The notes below the pieces were generated by a model. The model worked only from the letters and a program-made list of their open reading frames with translations, made no database searches and was not told where the DNA came from. This document shows positions 43,324 through 52,753 of a DNA stretch of 64,000 bases, one piece after another. Each line of letters begins with the position of its first letter. Position 1 is the first letter of the stretch. The stretch covers positions 62,001 to 126,000 of the forward strand of contig CBDDLR010000002.1 of NCBI GenBank assembly GCA_965230765.1, read 5' to 3'. Both the position numbers and the translations under genes were made by a program. The stretch is from Sunxiuqinia sp965230765. Its GTDB lineage: Bacteria; Bacteroidota; Bacteroidia; Bacteroidales; Prolixibacteraceae.

Positions 43324-43352
43324 TCACCCTGTTTTGACGGATGCGTTTCTTA
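43324..43352 (+). promoter_or_regulatory. Candidate promoter between sigma and fecR (module 2)
   Basis: TCACCCT (43324-43330), then CGG, then GTTTCTTAG near 43345-43353. The same order (TCACCC, CGG, GTCTTC) is found at 53325-53350 in the equivalent place of module 3. This is the layout of a sigma-recognised promoter for fecR. It is a pattern observation only. Confidence 0.35.
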
Positions 43353-43371
43353 GGATTAAAATTGATCAATT

Positions 43372-44523
43372 ATGAATCCGTCATTGTCAGATATTGCACA
43401 ACTAATAGTAAACCATATTCGTGGTACTATTGATGAAAACCAGCAAAAAATCTTAAACGATTGGTTGCAAGATACAAATCGTAAAAAGCTTTTCAATCAA
43501 ATCATTCAAAAAAAGAAGATCCTTAGAAGTGCTGAGCGATATGATACCTACGATATCGAGAAAGCCTGGAATAAGCTTGAGAAAGAAATGTCAAAGCCTA
43601 AACGCAGAAATAGCTGGTTGAAATATGCAGCAGCCATAGTTTTGCCTTTGGCAATTAGCTGGTTTGTAATTACCCAAATTCAACACTCGGCACAAACTGT
43701 TGCAGAAGCGGATACCCTTCAGCCTGGAGAAAGTAATGCTGTGTTATTCTTAGCTGATGGTAAGGTTATTGACCTGAAAAATGATACTTCGGGAACCATA
43801 AAACTGGACAACAAACTATTATTGGCCAGGGAAGCCAACAAGATCAAGATCAATTCTTCCAAAATGATGGAGAGTGAATTGATTAGTATGAATAAAATTG
43901 TCACTCCTGTTGGGGGGGAATACCAAATAGAACTTCCGGATGGCACCAACGTATGGCTCAATGCAGATTCATACCTTGAATTCCCATCCAGGTTTACCGG
44001 GAAAGAAAGAAAAGTAATTGCACATGGTGAATTGTATTTCGATGTTGCAAAAGACCTGGAAAAGCCATTTGTCGTGAAAAGTCAAGAGCTTACATTGGAG
44101 GTGCTGGGAACAGAGTTTAACCTGCGTTCTTACAAAGATGAAGGCAATATTGTTTCAACCCTGGTGGAAGGTAGTCTAAATGTTTCCAATGGTTCTGGCG
44201 ATGAACTATTGTTGTCCCCCGGTTTTCAGGCAGAATTGAACAAAACCGACAATCAGTTGAGCGAAGAAGTGGCAAATATTGAAGAAGTGATTGCCTGGAA
44301 AGAAGGGAAGTTCACTTTTGAAAGCAAAGCATTGTGTGACATATTACGGGATCTGTCCCGATGGTACGACGCAGAACTAATCTATGAAAATGAAACTGTG
44401 AAACAAGAAACCTTTAGTGTTGATGTGCCCAGGTACAACGATATCTCAGGGGTGCTTGATTTAATTGAGGCAACGGATGAAGTAAAGTTTGAAATAGAAG
44501 AAAAGAAAATAATCATAAAATAA
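43372..44523 (+). CDS. FecR-type anti-sigma / signal transducer (module 2)
   Basis: A 383-residue protein with an N-terminal sigma-binding region (about 1-80), a membrane helix (WLKYAAAIVLPLAISWFVI, about 83-101), a FecR domain (VTPVGGEYQIELPDGTNVWL, GKERKVIAHGELYFDVAKDL, EVLGTEFNLRSYKDEG) and a DUF4974-like C-terminus (AWKEGKFTFESKALCDIL, RWYDAELIYENE). It couples the SusC at 44611 to the sigma factor at 42677. Confidence 0.95.
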   Translation: MNPSLSDIAQLIVNHIRGTIDENQQKILNDWLQDTNRKKLFNQIIQKKKILRSAERYDTYDIEKAWNKLEKEMSKPKRRNSWLKYAAAIVLPLAISWFVITQIQHSAQTVAEADTLQPGESNAVLFLADGKVIDLKNDTSGTIKLDNKLLLAREANKIKINSSKMMESELISMNKIVTPVGGEYQIELPDGTNVWLNADSYLEFPSRFTGKERKVIAHGELYFDVAKDLEKPFVVKSQELTLEVLGTEFNLRSYKDEGNIVSTLVEGSLNVSNGSGDELLLSPGFQAELNKTDNQLSEEVANIEEVIAWKEGKFTFESKALCDILRDLSRWYDAELIYENETVKQETFSVDVPRYNDISGVLDLIEATDEVKFEIEEKKIIIK

Positions 44524-44527
44524 AGAA

Positions 44528-44566
44528 GAAGGGATGCTACCAACATCCCTTCAAAATTGAACTACG
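44528..44566 (+). promoter_or_regulatory. Hairpin and motif between fecR and susC (module 2)
   Basis: GAAGGGATG (44528-44536) pairs perfectly with CATCCCTTC (44544-44552), loop of 7, right after the fecR stop. The end of the stem begins TTCAAAATTGAACTACG (44550-44566), a weak match to the TTCAA(N6)AACT core found in modules 1 and 3. Confidence 0.5.
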
Positions 44567-44610
44567 CGCAACTACCAATTGCGCATAATACTAACCAAGA
44601 ATTCAAATGT

Positions 44611-47600
44611 ATGAAAAAAATGAACTTGATTCGGCATTGTGAAAACGATGTCTGGCGAAAAACTTTAAAAGTTATGAAGCTAACGGTGTTTTTGTTCTTT
44701 ATTGCAATTATGGGCGTTTCTGCCAGCGGTTTTGGACAAAATTCATCCATTACATTGAAAATGGAGAATTCAAGACTACAGGATGTGTTAAAGGAAATTA
44801 AAGCCACATCTGGCTATACTTTTGTTTATAACGACAGGGTTATAAATGATGTAATTGTTCCTAAGATTGATGTGAAAGACGACAAGATTGAAACTGTACT
44901 CGACGAATGTCTAAAATCAACAGGACTCACATATCTCATAAAAGATAATGTAGTGGTCATTAAAAAGTCTGTCGAGCAAAAGAAAAGCAATTCAATAAAT
45001 GTTCAGCAACCTAAAACAATAAAGTTTACAGGTAAGGTAGTTGACGAGGACGGGGAGCCTGTTCCATCGGCAGCTGTGATAATTAAAGGTACCGTCAAAG
45101 GTGCTGCAACCGATATTAACGGTGAATTTTCATTTGAAGTACCTGTAGGAGAATACCAATTCCTGGTAGCTTCAAGCGTTGGGCTTGTGACACAAGAAAT
45201 AGAAATTGCAGGTAAAACAGAGTTTCATTTCGTTCTTCATACTGACATGTCAGGACTGGATGAGGTAGTTGTTGTTGGTTATGGCAAGGTTGACAAAAGA
45301 GATCTTACCGGTACTGTTTCAACAGTTAAGTCTGAAGAATTGGCATTGGTAAAAACCCAAAGTGTTGAATCTGCATTGGCTGGTCAAGTAGCTGGTTTGC
45401 ATGTTGCTGTTGCTAGTGGGCAACCAGGTAAAGGAAGTGTTGTCCATATTCGAGGTTTAAGTCAGATTAAAGGAGATAACCAACCATTGTATGTGGTAGA
45501 TGGTGTGCCAATTATTGTGAATCCTGCGTTTGGAACTGGAGCTAATCCGCAAAATATAAGTTCAAGAGAGAATCCACTTCTTGCAATTAATCCAGAGAAT
45601 GTTGAGCGAATTGATGTTTTAAAAGATGCATCGGCAGCTGCAATATATGGTTCTCGTGCGGCTAATGGAGTTGTATTAATCACAACAAAACGCGGATCGA
45701 AAAATCAGAAACCTAGTGTAAGATTCTCAACGAATGCTGTCATTCAAAATCCGGTAAATACCCATGATTATTTGAATGCTGAAGAATATATTGCAGCAGC
45801 TAAGGCACAGGCGACTGTTACATTAGATAATTCTCCTTATCCACCATTTTACTGGCCATTTCTTTATAAAACTGAAAATGCAATTATTAATGATCCTGAC
45901 TATTTTGGCAATGCAGATATGGATTGGCAAGATGAAATTATAAATAAGAATGCATTGTGGACACAATACAACCTAAGTGTTTCAGGAGGTACCGATAAAA
46001 CCAACTATATGATGTCGGCTTCTATTTCGGATCAAGAGGGTGTATTAACTGGTAATGAGTTTAAAAGATATAGTTTTAGTTCAAATATAGATTCAGAAGT
46101 AACGGAAAGACTTAAGCTTGGTGCATCCATTAATTACAATCACTCTACAAATAATACATCTGGAATTACATCATTAAATTCTGGAGGTTTTCGTCCTGAT
46201 ATACCTATCTTTAATGAGGATGGTTCTAAAGGATCTTTCTTTAACGCTGCACAGGACGTAGATGTAATTAATCCTGTTGAGGGTATTGGTAAAGCAAACA
46301 ATAAAACAATTGCTAAAAACCTATTTGGATCTATTTATGCTGATTTCAAAATCTTAGATGGGTTAAATTTTAAATCTCAGTTAAACGTAAGTGTGGGTGA
46401 TGCCACAGTTAGAAACTTTAATCCTTCTTTCAATAGGGCGTTCGCTGCGAGACAATGGGCAGAACCAGGAGCTACCTTGAATTCAAATAACAATAACTCA
46501 TGGACAACATCTTTTGAGAATACTTTAAACTTTAATAAAACTATAAATGATGTTCATAAGGTAAATTCTGTGATTGGTGTTTCCTGGGATAGATCAAGGT
46601 ATGATCTGGAAGGACATCGATTAAGAATTTTTCCAGATGACGAGCAGCTGATTAACCAAAATTCGGCAAGTATTATTGAAAATCACGTTAGTGATCATTT
46701 CGAAAATGGATTAAATTCACTATTTGGACGAATCAATTATGTATATGATAGTAGGTACATGGCAACTTTTACCGCTCGTAGAGATGGTTCGACAAAATTT
46801 GGGTCAGATAATCAATTTGGTTTCTTCCCTTCAGGTGCCTTGGCATGGAATGTTCACAATGAATCTTTCATGAATGATATTGAATCTCTGGATAAATTGA
46901 AATTGAGAGCTAGTTGGGGTAGAACAGGTTCTGATAATTTACCTGCTTTCTCTTATTTAGCATATTATCAGGCAGGTAATCTTTATAACGGAGTAAATGC
47001 CATTGGAGTTACCGGCGTACCGAATTCAAAGATTAAATGGGAAACTACTGATCAGTTAGATTTAGGATTGGAATTTAGTTTGTTTAACTATCGAATTAAT
47101 GCAGAAATTGTTTATTTTGAGAAGAATACTTCAGATATTATTCTTTATGTACCTATTCCATTCGAAACAGGTTCAACACACTGGTCTGACAATGTTGCGG
47201 ATGTTTCAAATAAAGGATGGGAGTTCGTAGTTAATGGTGATGTATTAAGAGGAGAATTTACCTGGAACTCGGCCTTTAATATTTCCTTCATCGATAATAA
47301 GGTGGAGAGTATGAATGGAGGAGCTACCGAGACTTTTGGCTCTCGCGGTATTGTTGAAGGTGAACCCATTGGAGTGATTACAGGTTATGATGTGTTGAGA
47401 ATAGCCCAAACTCCAGAAGAAATTATTGATTTAAATACTGCAGCTGATGGTGGTGTGTACCAAAGTTCTTTAAAAGCACCAGGTGATTATATCTATAGGG
47501 ATGTTGATGGTGATGGCAAAATTACAAGCGATGATAGAATTGCATTGGGAGATATCACACCAGACTTTTTTGGTGGTTGGAATAATCGTTTTAGTTATAA

Positions 47601-48066
47601 GAATCTCTCATTAGGAATGAATTGGGTATTTTCTTACGGAGCAGAGAAAGAATTTACTAAGATTACAGGATTGCAAACTCCGGATTTGAATAAAAACTTT
47701 GACAGAATTGTATTGGATACATGGAATCCTGAAAATACCGATGCGACCTACGCAAGATGGGGATCTTCTACACATGGTAGTCCTGGAAGCCCCTCCTCCA
47801 GGTCAGTGGAAGATGCTTCATATATCAAGTTGCAGTCTTTATCATTAGCTTATAAGTTACCAAATAAAATCATAAAAAAATTGGGTTTAACATCAGCTAA
47901 ACTTTCGTTAATTGGTAATAATCTAATTACCATAACCGACTATCCGGGGCTTGATCCGCAGGATGCTAGCACGAGATTTTCAAGCACCGCCACTCAAACA
48001 GGAGATGATGGTTTTTCTTATCCTAATACGAGAACATATAGCATTGGTTTGAATGTAACTTTTTAA
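44611..48066 (+). CDS. SusC/RagA TonB-dependent receptor with STN domain (module 2)
   Basis: A 1151-residue receptor. The start at 44611 (MKKMNLIRHC) is chosen over 44557, because the first 18 residues of the longer frame have no signal character. A signal region ending VSASGFGQ is followed by STN (about 31-105, ITLKMENSRLQDVLKEIKAT), a carboxypeptidase-regulatory-like domain (GKVVDEDGEPVPSAAVIIKG), and a TonB box-like DEVVVVGYG. The plug has VLKDASAAAIYGSRAANGVV, and a long barrel ends in GLNVTF. The EVVVVGYG form is classical SusC, unlike module 1 (EVLVTGYQ). SusD follows after 20 bp. Confidence 0.95.
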   Translation: MKKMNLIRHCENDVWRKTLKVMKLTVFLFFIAIMGVSASGFGQNSSITLKMENSRLQDVLKEIKATSGYTFVYNDRVINDVIVPKIDVKDDKIETVLDECLKSTGLTYLIKDNVVVIKKSVEQKKSNSINVQQPKTIKFTGKVVDEDGEPVPSAAVIIKGTVKGAATDINGEFSFEVPVGEYQFLVASSVGLVTQEIEIAGKTEFHFVLHTDMSGLDEVVVVGYGKVDKRDLTGTVSTVKSEELALVKTQSVESALAGQVAGLHVAVASGQPGKGSVVHIRGLSQIKGDNQPLYVVDGVPIIVNPAFGTGANPQNISSRENPLLAINPENVERIDVLKDASAAAIYGSRAANGVVLITTKRGSKNQKPSVRFSTNAVIQNPVNTHDYLNAEEYIAAAKAQATVTLDNSPYPPFYWPFLYKTENAIINDPDYFGNADMDWQDEIINKNALWTQYNLSVSGGTDKTNYMMSASISDQEGVLTGNEFKRYSFSSNIDSEVTERLKLGASINYNHSTNNTSGITSLNSGGFRPDIPIFNEDGSKGSFFNAAQDVDVINPVEGIGKANNKTIAKNLFGSIYADFKILDGLNFKSQLNVSVGDATVRNFNPSFNRAFAARQWAEPGATLNSNNNNSWTTSFENTLNFNKTINDVHKVNSVIGVSWDRSRYDLEGHRLRIFPDDEQLINQNSASIIENHVSDHFENGLNSLFGRINYVYDSRYMATFTARRDGSTKFGSDNQFGFFPSGALAWNVHNESFMNDIESLDKLKLRASWGRTGSDNLPAFSYLAYYQAGNLYNGVNAIGVTGVPNSKIKWETTDQLDLGLEFSLFNYRINAEIVYFEKNTSDIILYVPIPFETGSTHWSDNVADVSNKGWEFVVNGDVLRGEFTWNSAFNISFIDNKVESMNGGATETFGSRGIVEGEPIGVITGYDVLRIAQTPEEIIDLNTAADGGVYQSSLKAPGDYIYRDVDGDGKITSDDRIALGDITPDFFGGWNNRFSYKNLSLGMNWVFSYGAEKEFTKITGLQTPDLNKNFDRIVLDTWNPENTDATYARWGSSTHGSPGSPSSRSVEDASYIKLQSLSLAYKLPNKIIKKLGLTSAKLSLIGNNLITITDYPGLDPQDASTRFSSTATQTGDDGFSYPNTRTYSIGLNVTF

Positions 48067-48086
48067 TGAATTAAAGTATTGTAAAA

Positions 48087-49607
48087 ATGAAAATTATAAG
48101 TTTTAGATATATATCAGTTTTAATGATTCTTTTGGTTGGAGTTACTTCTTGTGAACTTACCAAAGAATTAGATGACTACGAGCCATTGTATTCTTTAGTG
48201 GCAGAGACTGCTATCGATAATGAAGATGCGGCAAACCTGGCTTTACAAGGTGCTTACGCTTCATTTAAGAAACGGGATCAAGATGGTACCCCATATATTT
48301 TTGTTTTGCCTGAATTGATGGGTGCTTATGTTGCTCCTGGTGCTCTTCTTTCTTATTTTCCTGCTATATTAAACATTGCCTCTAATAATCCGGTTACAGA
48401 TAGCGATGCTTTTGTGAATGGAATGTATTCGGGAATGTATAAGTTAATTAATAATACCAATTGGATTATTCAAGAGGTTGATTTATTGGATGAGGAAAAA
48501 TTTACTAATCCTGATAGAAAGACGGAGATTTTAGGTGAGGCCAAAACACTTAGAGCATTAGCGCACTTCTATTTGTTAAGATTATATGGACAGTTTTATG
48601 ATATTGATTCGGAATATGGTCTTGATGTAAGGTTAAGCCCAGCGATGGATGCATCTGCATATCCAAGAAAAACGGTTCGTGAGACTTATACAGAAATTTT
48701 AAAAGATCTTGATTTTGGAATTAGTAATAATCCTGATTTGACTGAACGCTACTTTGTTAATAAAACATTTGCCAGAGGTTTAAAGGCAAGGGTTCTACTT
48801 TATATGGGAGACTATGCAAACGCAGCAACAGAAGCAAAGAATGTAATTGACAATGCAGGAGGAGATTTTGCTTTGGCCCCGGATTTTGCCGGACAATTTC
48901 AGCCGCATTCATCTACTGCCGTATGGGATAATTCAGAAGTTCTATTTGGAACAAGTGGTAATAATGGCGCTGACAATGAAGACGTAGGAATGGGAACTTT
49001 ATACGCCGGATTTATTGCAGGTGGAATAACCCAAAATTATATGGACATGGCAGCCGGGACAATAGATGTAAATACTACGCCTGTTGTTACAATTAATTAT
49101 GATAGCAATAGAGCTACAACTATGGCAACAGGTGCAGCGCCATACAGTGTGAATAAATATATCGTTGATAATAATGGAGAATACGAAATGGTTTATCATA
49201 TGAGGTTTGCTGAAATGTATTTGATTTTAGCCGAGGCTAGTGCAAGAGCTGCTTCAGCAGTTACAACAGAGGCTTTAGATGCTATAAACACTTTAAGAGT
49301 AGCACGTGGTGCAGCTGAACAGGTTGGTGCTCCTGTTGGAGGCTTTGCAGAATATCCTGCAGAAATAAGCTATGATCAGTTTTTAGAAGCGGTGAGGGTT
49401 GAAAAGGCAATTGAATTGGTTGCGGAAACAGGTGAGTCCTGGTTCGATTTAATTCGATACGATTATGCTGATGGATTTGGTTCTGGATTCCAGGTATCAG
49501 ATCATAAACCAACGGCGACTAATTCGGATAAGTTTATACTCCCTATTCCACAGGCTTCAATCGATGCTGCAGGAGGAGTAGTGAAACAGAATCCTACGTA
49601 TGAATAA
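48087..49607 (+). CDS. SusD/RagB surface lipoprotein (module 2)
   Basis: A 506-residue protein with a lipobox (LVGVTSC, Cys 22), the conserved LGEAKTLRALAHFYLLRLYG region (about 150-169), a SusD TPR region with GLKARVLLYMGDYANAA, and a C-terminal RVEKAIELVAETGESWFDLI and KFILPIPQ run. Length and features are normal for ligand-binding SusD proteins. A terminator follows. Confidence 0.95.
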   Translation: MKIISFRYISVLMILLVGVTSCELTKELDDYEPLYSLVAETAIDNEDAANLALQGAYASFKKRDQDGTPYIFVLPELMGAYVAPGALLSYFPAILNIASNNPVTDSDAFVNGMYSGMYKLINNTNWIIQEVDLLDEEKFTNPDRKTEILGEAKTLRALAHFYLLRLYGQFYDIDSEYGLDVRLSPAMDASAYPRKTVRETYTEILKDLDFGISNNPDLTERYFVNKTFARGLKARVLLYMGDYANAATEAKNVIDNAGGDFALAPDFAGQFQPHSSTAVWDNSEVLFGTSGNNGADNEDVGMGTLYAGFIAGGITQNYMDMAAGTIDVNTTPVVTINYDSNRATTMATGAAPYSVNKYIVDNNGEYEMVYHMRFAEMYLILAEASARAASAVTTEALDAINTLRVARGAAEQVGAPVGGFAEYPAEISYDQFLEAVRVEKAIELVAETGESWFDLIRYDYADGFGSGFQVSDHKPTATNSDKFILPIPQASIDAAGGVVKQNPTYE

Positions 49608-49635
49608 AAGAATCAATAATAAATGAATTGAAGGG

Positions 49636-49658
49636 TAGGAGGCTTTATAAGTCTCCTA
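49636..49658 (+). terminator. Terminator after susD (module 2)
   Basis: TAGGAGGCTT (49636-49645) pairs with AAGTCTCCTA (49649-49658) with one G-T pair and a 3-base loop, followed by TTCTCGATTT. Confidence 0.65.
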
Positions 49659-49807
49659 TTCTCGATTTATCGCAAACAGTATTAACCTAAATTAGCTAAG
49701 GTGGAAAGTGATAGTTGCAGGGGGTACAGCTGATTTGTCAACGAATTATGATTTACCATTTTCGATTAGGAAGTAAAAATGATTAAGCAATTATTCACAA
49801 AATAAAA

Positions 49808-51004
49808 ATGTATACAATGAAAAATATCAAAACAGCATTATTGATTTGCGCAGTACTAATTCTCGGTATCTCCTGCCAAACGAAGGATGAACAGGATGGT
49901 TTCTTAATAGAAGGAACTGTTATAGGTATGGATGATGTGTATATAAAATTGTGCGAAACAGGAGATTGGAGAAATTCGCGTGTTATTGATAGTACCTTAA
50001 TTGAGAACGGTAAGTTTACGTTTAAAGGTAAGTTAGAGCATGTAGATTTATTTAAATTGGATATTGACTCAAGAGTTATGGGGTTAGTAATGCTTGAGAA
50101 TAGCAAGATTAAGGTGAAATTTGATCTTTCTGACATGGATGATAATACATGGTCTGTCACGCCAGTTGTGAGTGGTTCAAACAGTCATACACAGTATACT
50201 CAAATAAAGGATAAGGCAAGTGCGGTATTTAAAAAGGAAAAGTATAAAGCCATAAAAGAACTCAAACAGCAGGTTATTGCAGCTAAAAAATCCCAAAAGA
50301 AGGAAGATATGGATAAAGTTTTGGCTCGTGGTAAGGAATTGGAACCTTTAAACAAGGAGATGATTGATGAGAGCAAGAAAATAAAATTTGATTTTATTGA
50401 TCTTAATCCAACATCTCCTGTGGCAGTTCATGTCATGGGATTTGAATTCACCGAGGGAAAAATGGGCAAGGAGAACATAAAGAAATATTACGACTTTTTT
50501 CAAGGTGATGCCAGGAAAACACCATTCTATAAAGAGCATATGACCAAGATTTATAAAAACATATTTGAAAAGGCTGCTGTGGGAAATATTGCTCCTGACT
50601 TTACCCTTAACTCTGTAAATGGGAAGCAAATAACCTTGTCTCAAGTTGAAGGAAAATACCTATTGGTTGACTTTTGGGCAAGTTGGTGCTTACCATGTCG
50701 CGCTTCATTCCCACATCTGAAAAAAATAAGAGAAAAATATTTAAAGGATGGATTTGAAATTGTAGGGATAGCAACAGGAGATACTGAAGACAAATGGCGA
50801 AAAGCAATCCAGAAAGATCAAACTACATGGATTAACTTGTTTGATGAGAGCGCAAAAAGAGGGGTTTTAGGAACTGTAGCTGAAAAATATGGAGTGGCTG
50901 GTTTACCCAATGTATTTTTAATTGATAGTGAAAGAAAGATTTTGCTTCGAAATCCTTCAAAGGATGAGTTGGAAGCCAAATTGAAAGAATTGTTAGGAGA
51001 GTAG
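49808..51004 (+). CDS. TlpA-like lipoprotein with DUF4369 domain (module 2)
   Basis: A 398-residue protein; the ATG at 49817 is an equal start candidate (MKNIKT). The lipobox is LILGISC. A DUF4369 domain (about 31-130, FLIEGTVIGMDDVYIKLCET, STLIENGKFTFKGKL) is followed by a Lys-rich coiled region (about 135-185) and a TlpA domain (from about 260): IAPDFTLNSVNGKQITLSQV, WASWCLPCRASFPHL and GLPNVFLID. The active site is CLPC rather than CGPC, which may shift redox potential. It should act as a periplasm-facing disulfide reductase near the SusC/SusD pair of this module. Confidence 0.92.
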   Translation: MYTMKNIKTALLICAVLILGISCQTKDEQDGFLIEGTVIGMDDVYIKLCETGDWRNSRVIDSTLIENGKFTFKGKLEHVDLFKLDIDSRVMGLVMLENSKIKVKFDLSDMDDNTWSVTPVVSGSNSHTQYTQIKDKASAVFKKEKYKAIKELKQQVIAAKKSQKKEDMDKVLARGKELEPLNKEMIDESKKIKFDFIDLNPTSPVAVHVMGFEFTEGKMGKENIKKYYDFFQGDARKTPFYKEHMTKIYKNIFEKAAVGNIAPDFTLNSVNGKQITLSQVEGKYLLVDFWASWCLPCRASFPHLKKIREKYLKDGFEIVGIATGDTEDKWRKAIQKDQTTWINLFDESAKRGVLGTVAEKYGVAGLPNVFLIDSERKILLRNPSKDELEAKLKELLGE

Positions 51005-51020
51005 GCCCCCTATTTCGGAA

Positions 51021-51043
51021 GTGACTCAGGCCAGCTGAGCCAC
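51021..51043 (+). terminator. Weak hairpin after the module 2 TlpA gene
   Basis: GTGACTCAG (51021-51029) and CTGAGCCAC (51035-51043) pair with one mismatch. No T-run follows, so terminator function is doubtful. Confidence 0.35.
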
Positions 51044-51054
51044 TATCCTCAATT

Positions 51055-51207
51055 GAGTATGTCCAAAAAGTAAGCATAAATGTGTAATTCATGAAATTCA
51101 GTTTTACCCTAACCCTAAAGGGAACCTGAATTTCAACGACTTTCCTTTAGGGAATGTAAGGGTAAAAGTCGTTGAAGGTGCAGATAAGGTACTTTTTGGA
51201 CACCCTC
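51055..51207. mobile_element. 153-bp MITE-like element, copy 2
   Basis: The same element as 25678-25830, of equal length and with five differences by my reading. The ends are again GAGTATGTCCAAAAAGTA and TACTTTTTGGACACCCTC. It lies 71 bp upstream of a thioredoxin-like gene. Confidence 0.8.
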
Positions 51208-51278
51208 AGCGGTAGCCGGAAGCTTCGAAGAAGGTCCGGCGATAGCGGGGGGTATAGATTAAAATTTTATAATTAAAA

Positions 51279-52493
51279 ATGAAAAAATTAACAACAATAA
51301 TTGCAGTAATCCTAATTAGCTGCACCACCTTTTCACAAGGCATAATATTCGAACACGGAACTTTTACCGAAGCATTGGCCAAAGCTAAAGCGGAGAATAA
51401 ATTCGTATTTATGGATTGCTACACAACCTGGTGTGGTCCTTGTAAGGTTTTAGCCAAAAACGTTTTTCCTCAACCTGAAGTGGGCGAGGTGTTTAATGAA
51501 CAATTTGTCAACTTAAAAGTAGACATGGAAAAAGGCGAAGGTATAGAGCTGGCTAAGAAATATGAAATAAAGGCCTATCCAACACTTCTATTTATGGATG
51601 CTGATGGTAAAGTAGTGCACAAAGTGGTGGGTGGAACTGATGTGGACGGCTTGATAGAGCATGCAGGTATAGCTGCCGATCCTTCAAAACAGATTGAGGC
51701 CCTACATAAAAAATATGCAGATGGAGAGCGTAATGTAACGTTTTTATCGGAGTACATTAAGGCTTTGGCAGCTGCCTATGAGCGGGATAAAATGTTACCA
51801 ATCGGTCAGGAATTTATTGCCAATACACCCAAAGAAGAATTGATTAATGTGCATGCTTTTACCGTTATCGGTTATTCCAAAGTTTTGGAGTATGGCAGCG
51901 AAACGTATAAATACTTTATTGCCAATAAAGACCAGTTTATTGCTGCCGAAGGTATTGGACAAGAAGAATTCGATGGTGTACTGGTACAGTGTGTGATTCC
52001 TCATCTCATGAAAAAAGCCCAAACTGCTGATTCATTAGAAGAGCTGAATAAGGAGATTGCAAAAGTAAAAGAAGGCTTTAATTCACCACAGTTGTCTATG
52101 ATAGAGGGATTGCTTATTAGTACCTTCTATCTGTCGCACCAACAGTATGTTAATTGGTATGAGTCCAGTATAAAACATGCCGAAGAATTAAAAAAGCAAG
52201 ATGCCCAAATGGCAGAAAATATATTGATTCAAACGGCTTATCGAATAAGCACCAGTCCTAAGTTTGCAGATGCTGGATTATACCCGAAAGCCATTGACCT
52301 GGTGAAAGGTTTGTTAAAAGAGAATGCCGAAATTACAGTTGGATATTACTATTTAGCCAGCCTTTACAAAGCCACTGGAAATAAAGAGAAGGCACTTAAT
52401 AATATAAATACTTTTATAACCAAGCATGCAGAAAAGGGTGGTCAAAACGATCCCCGCGTGGAGAAATTGAAAAAAGAAATTGAGGCGATGTAA
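51279..52493 (+). CDS. Exported thioredoxin-like protein with helical C-terminus (module 2)
   Basis: A 404-residue paralogue of 31805-33034, more diverged. The signal region ends SCTTFSQ; ILISC could also be read as a lipobox. The thioredoxin domain has DCYTTWCGPCKVLAKNVF (C52/C55, with an extra Cys at about 47) and the cis-Pro in AYPTLLFMDADG. The C-terminal 260 residues are helical, TPR-like (NITVGYYYLASLYKATGNKE-like ending near 355-375). The same two-part build as the cluster at 27-33 kb links module 2 to that region. Confidence 0.92.
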   Translation: MKKLTTIIAVILISCTTFSQGIIFEHGTFTEALAKAKAENKFVFMDCYTTWCGPCKVLAKNVFPQPEVGEVFNEQFVNLKVDMEKGEGIELAKKYEIKAYPTLLFMDADGKVVHKVVGGTDVDGLIEHAGIAADPSKQIEALHKKYADGERNVTFLSEYIKALAAAYERDKMLPIGQEFIANTPKEELINVHAFTVIGYSKVLEYGSETYKYFIANKDQFIAAEGIGQEEFDGVLVQCVIPHLMKKAQTADSLEELNKEIAKVKEGFNSPQLSMIEGLLISTFYLSHQQYVNWYESSIKHAEELKKQDAQMAENILIQTAYRISTSPKFADAGLYPKAIDLVKGLLKENAEITVGYYYLASLYKATGNKEKALNNINTFITKHAEKGGQNDPRVEKLKKEIEAM

Positions 52494-52523
52494 AAAGAAG
52501 CAACCTCAAAAAAAAGATATTAG

Positions 52524-52555
52524 GGCAATCTTCCATTTGGAAGATTGCCTTTTTT
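52524..52555 (+). terminator. Terminator, copy of the one next to hndA
   Basis: GGCAATCTTCCA (52524-52535) pairs perfectly with TGGAAGATTGCC (52538-52549) and is followed by T6. It is nearly the same as 61516-61547. Confidence 0.9.
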
Positions 52556-52581
52556 ATCTCGTAATGGTTTGCTTTTATATG

Positions 52582-52637
52582 CTACGCTGACTTTGATTCG
52601 CTTTCGCAACTGACTTTGTATTCAGCAATGATTTTTA
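52582..52637 (-). pseudogene. Remnant of the 3' end of hndA
   Basis: On the minus strand this reads KIIAEYKVSCESESKSA and a stop, against KIIAEYKDGCESESKSA at the end of hndA (61574 on). Together with the terminator (from 52524) the match continues for about 110 bp. Upstream coding sequence of hndA is missing beyond 52637. Confidence 0.85.
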
Positions 52638-52753
52638 TAGCCAGCAATTCATTTAAGCACACTTCGCTTAAGTCTACCTGTGGGGGTCGTTTATACAATA
52701 CCGTTTAATTCCCATTCAAAAAAAGTTATCTTAGCACTTCAAATGCATTATTT
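52638..52753. other. Leader of the module 3 sigma gene
   Basis: The leader has a TTAAGC/GCTTAA palindrome near 52656-52674 and TATCTTAG (about 52726-52733), a variant of the -7 box. A perfect TATTTTTG overlaps the TTG start codon itself. The promoter is uncertain. Confidence 0.3.
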
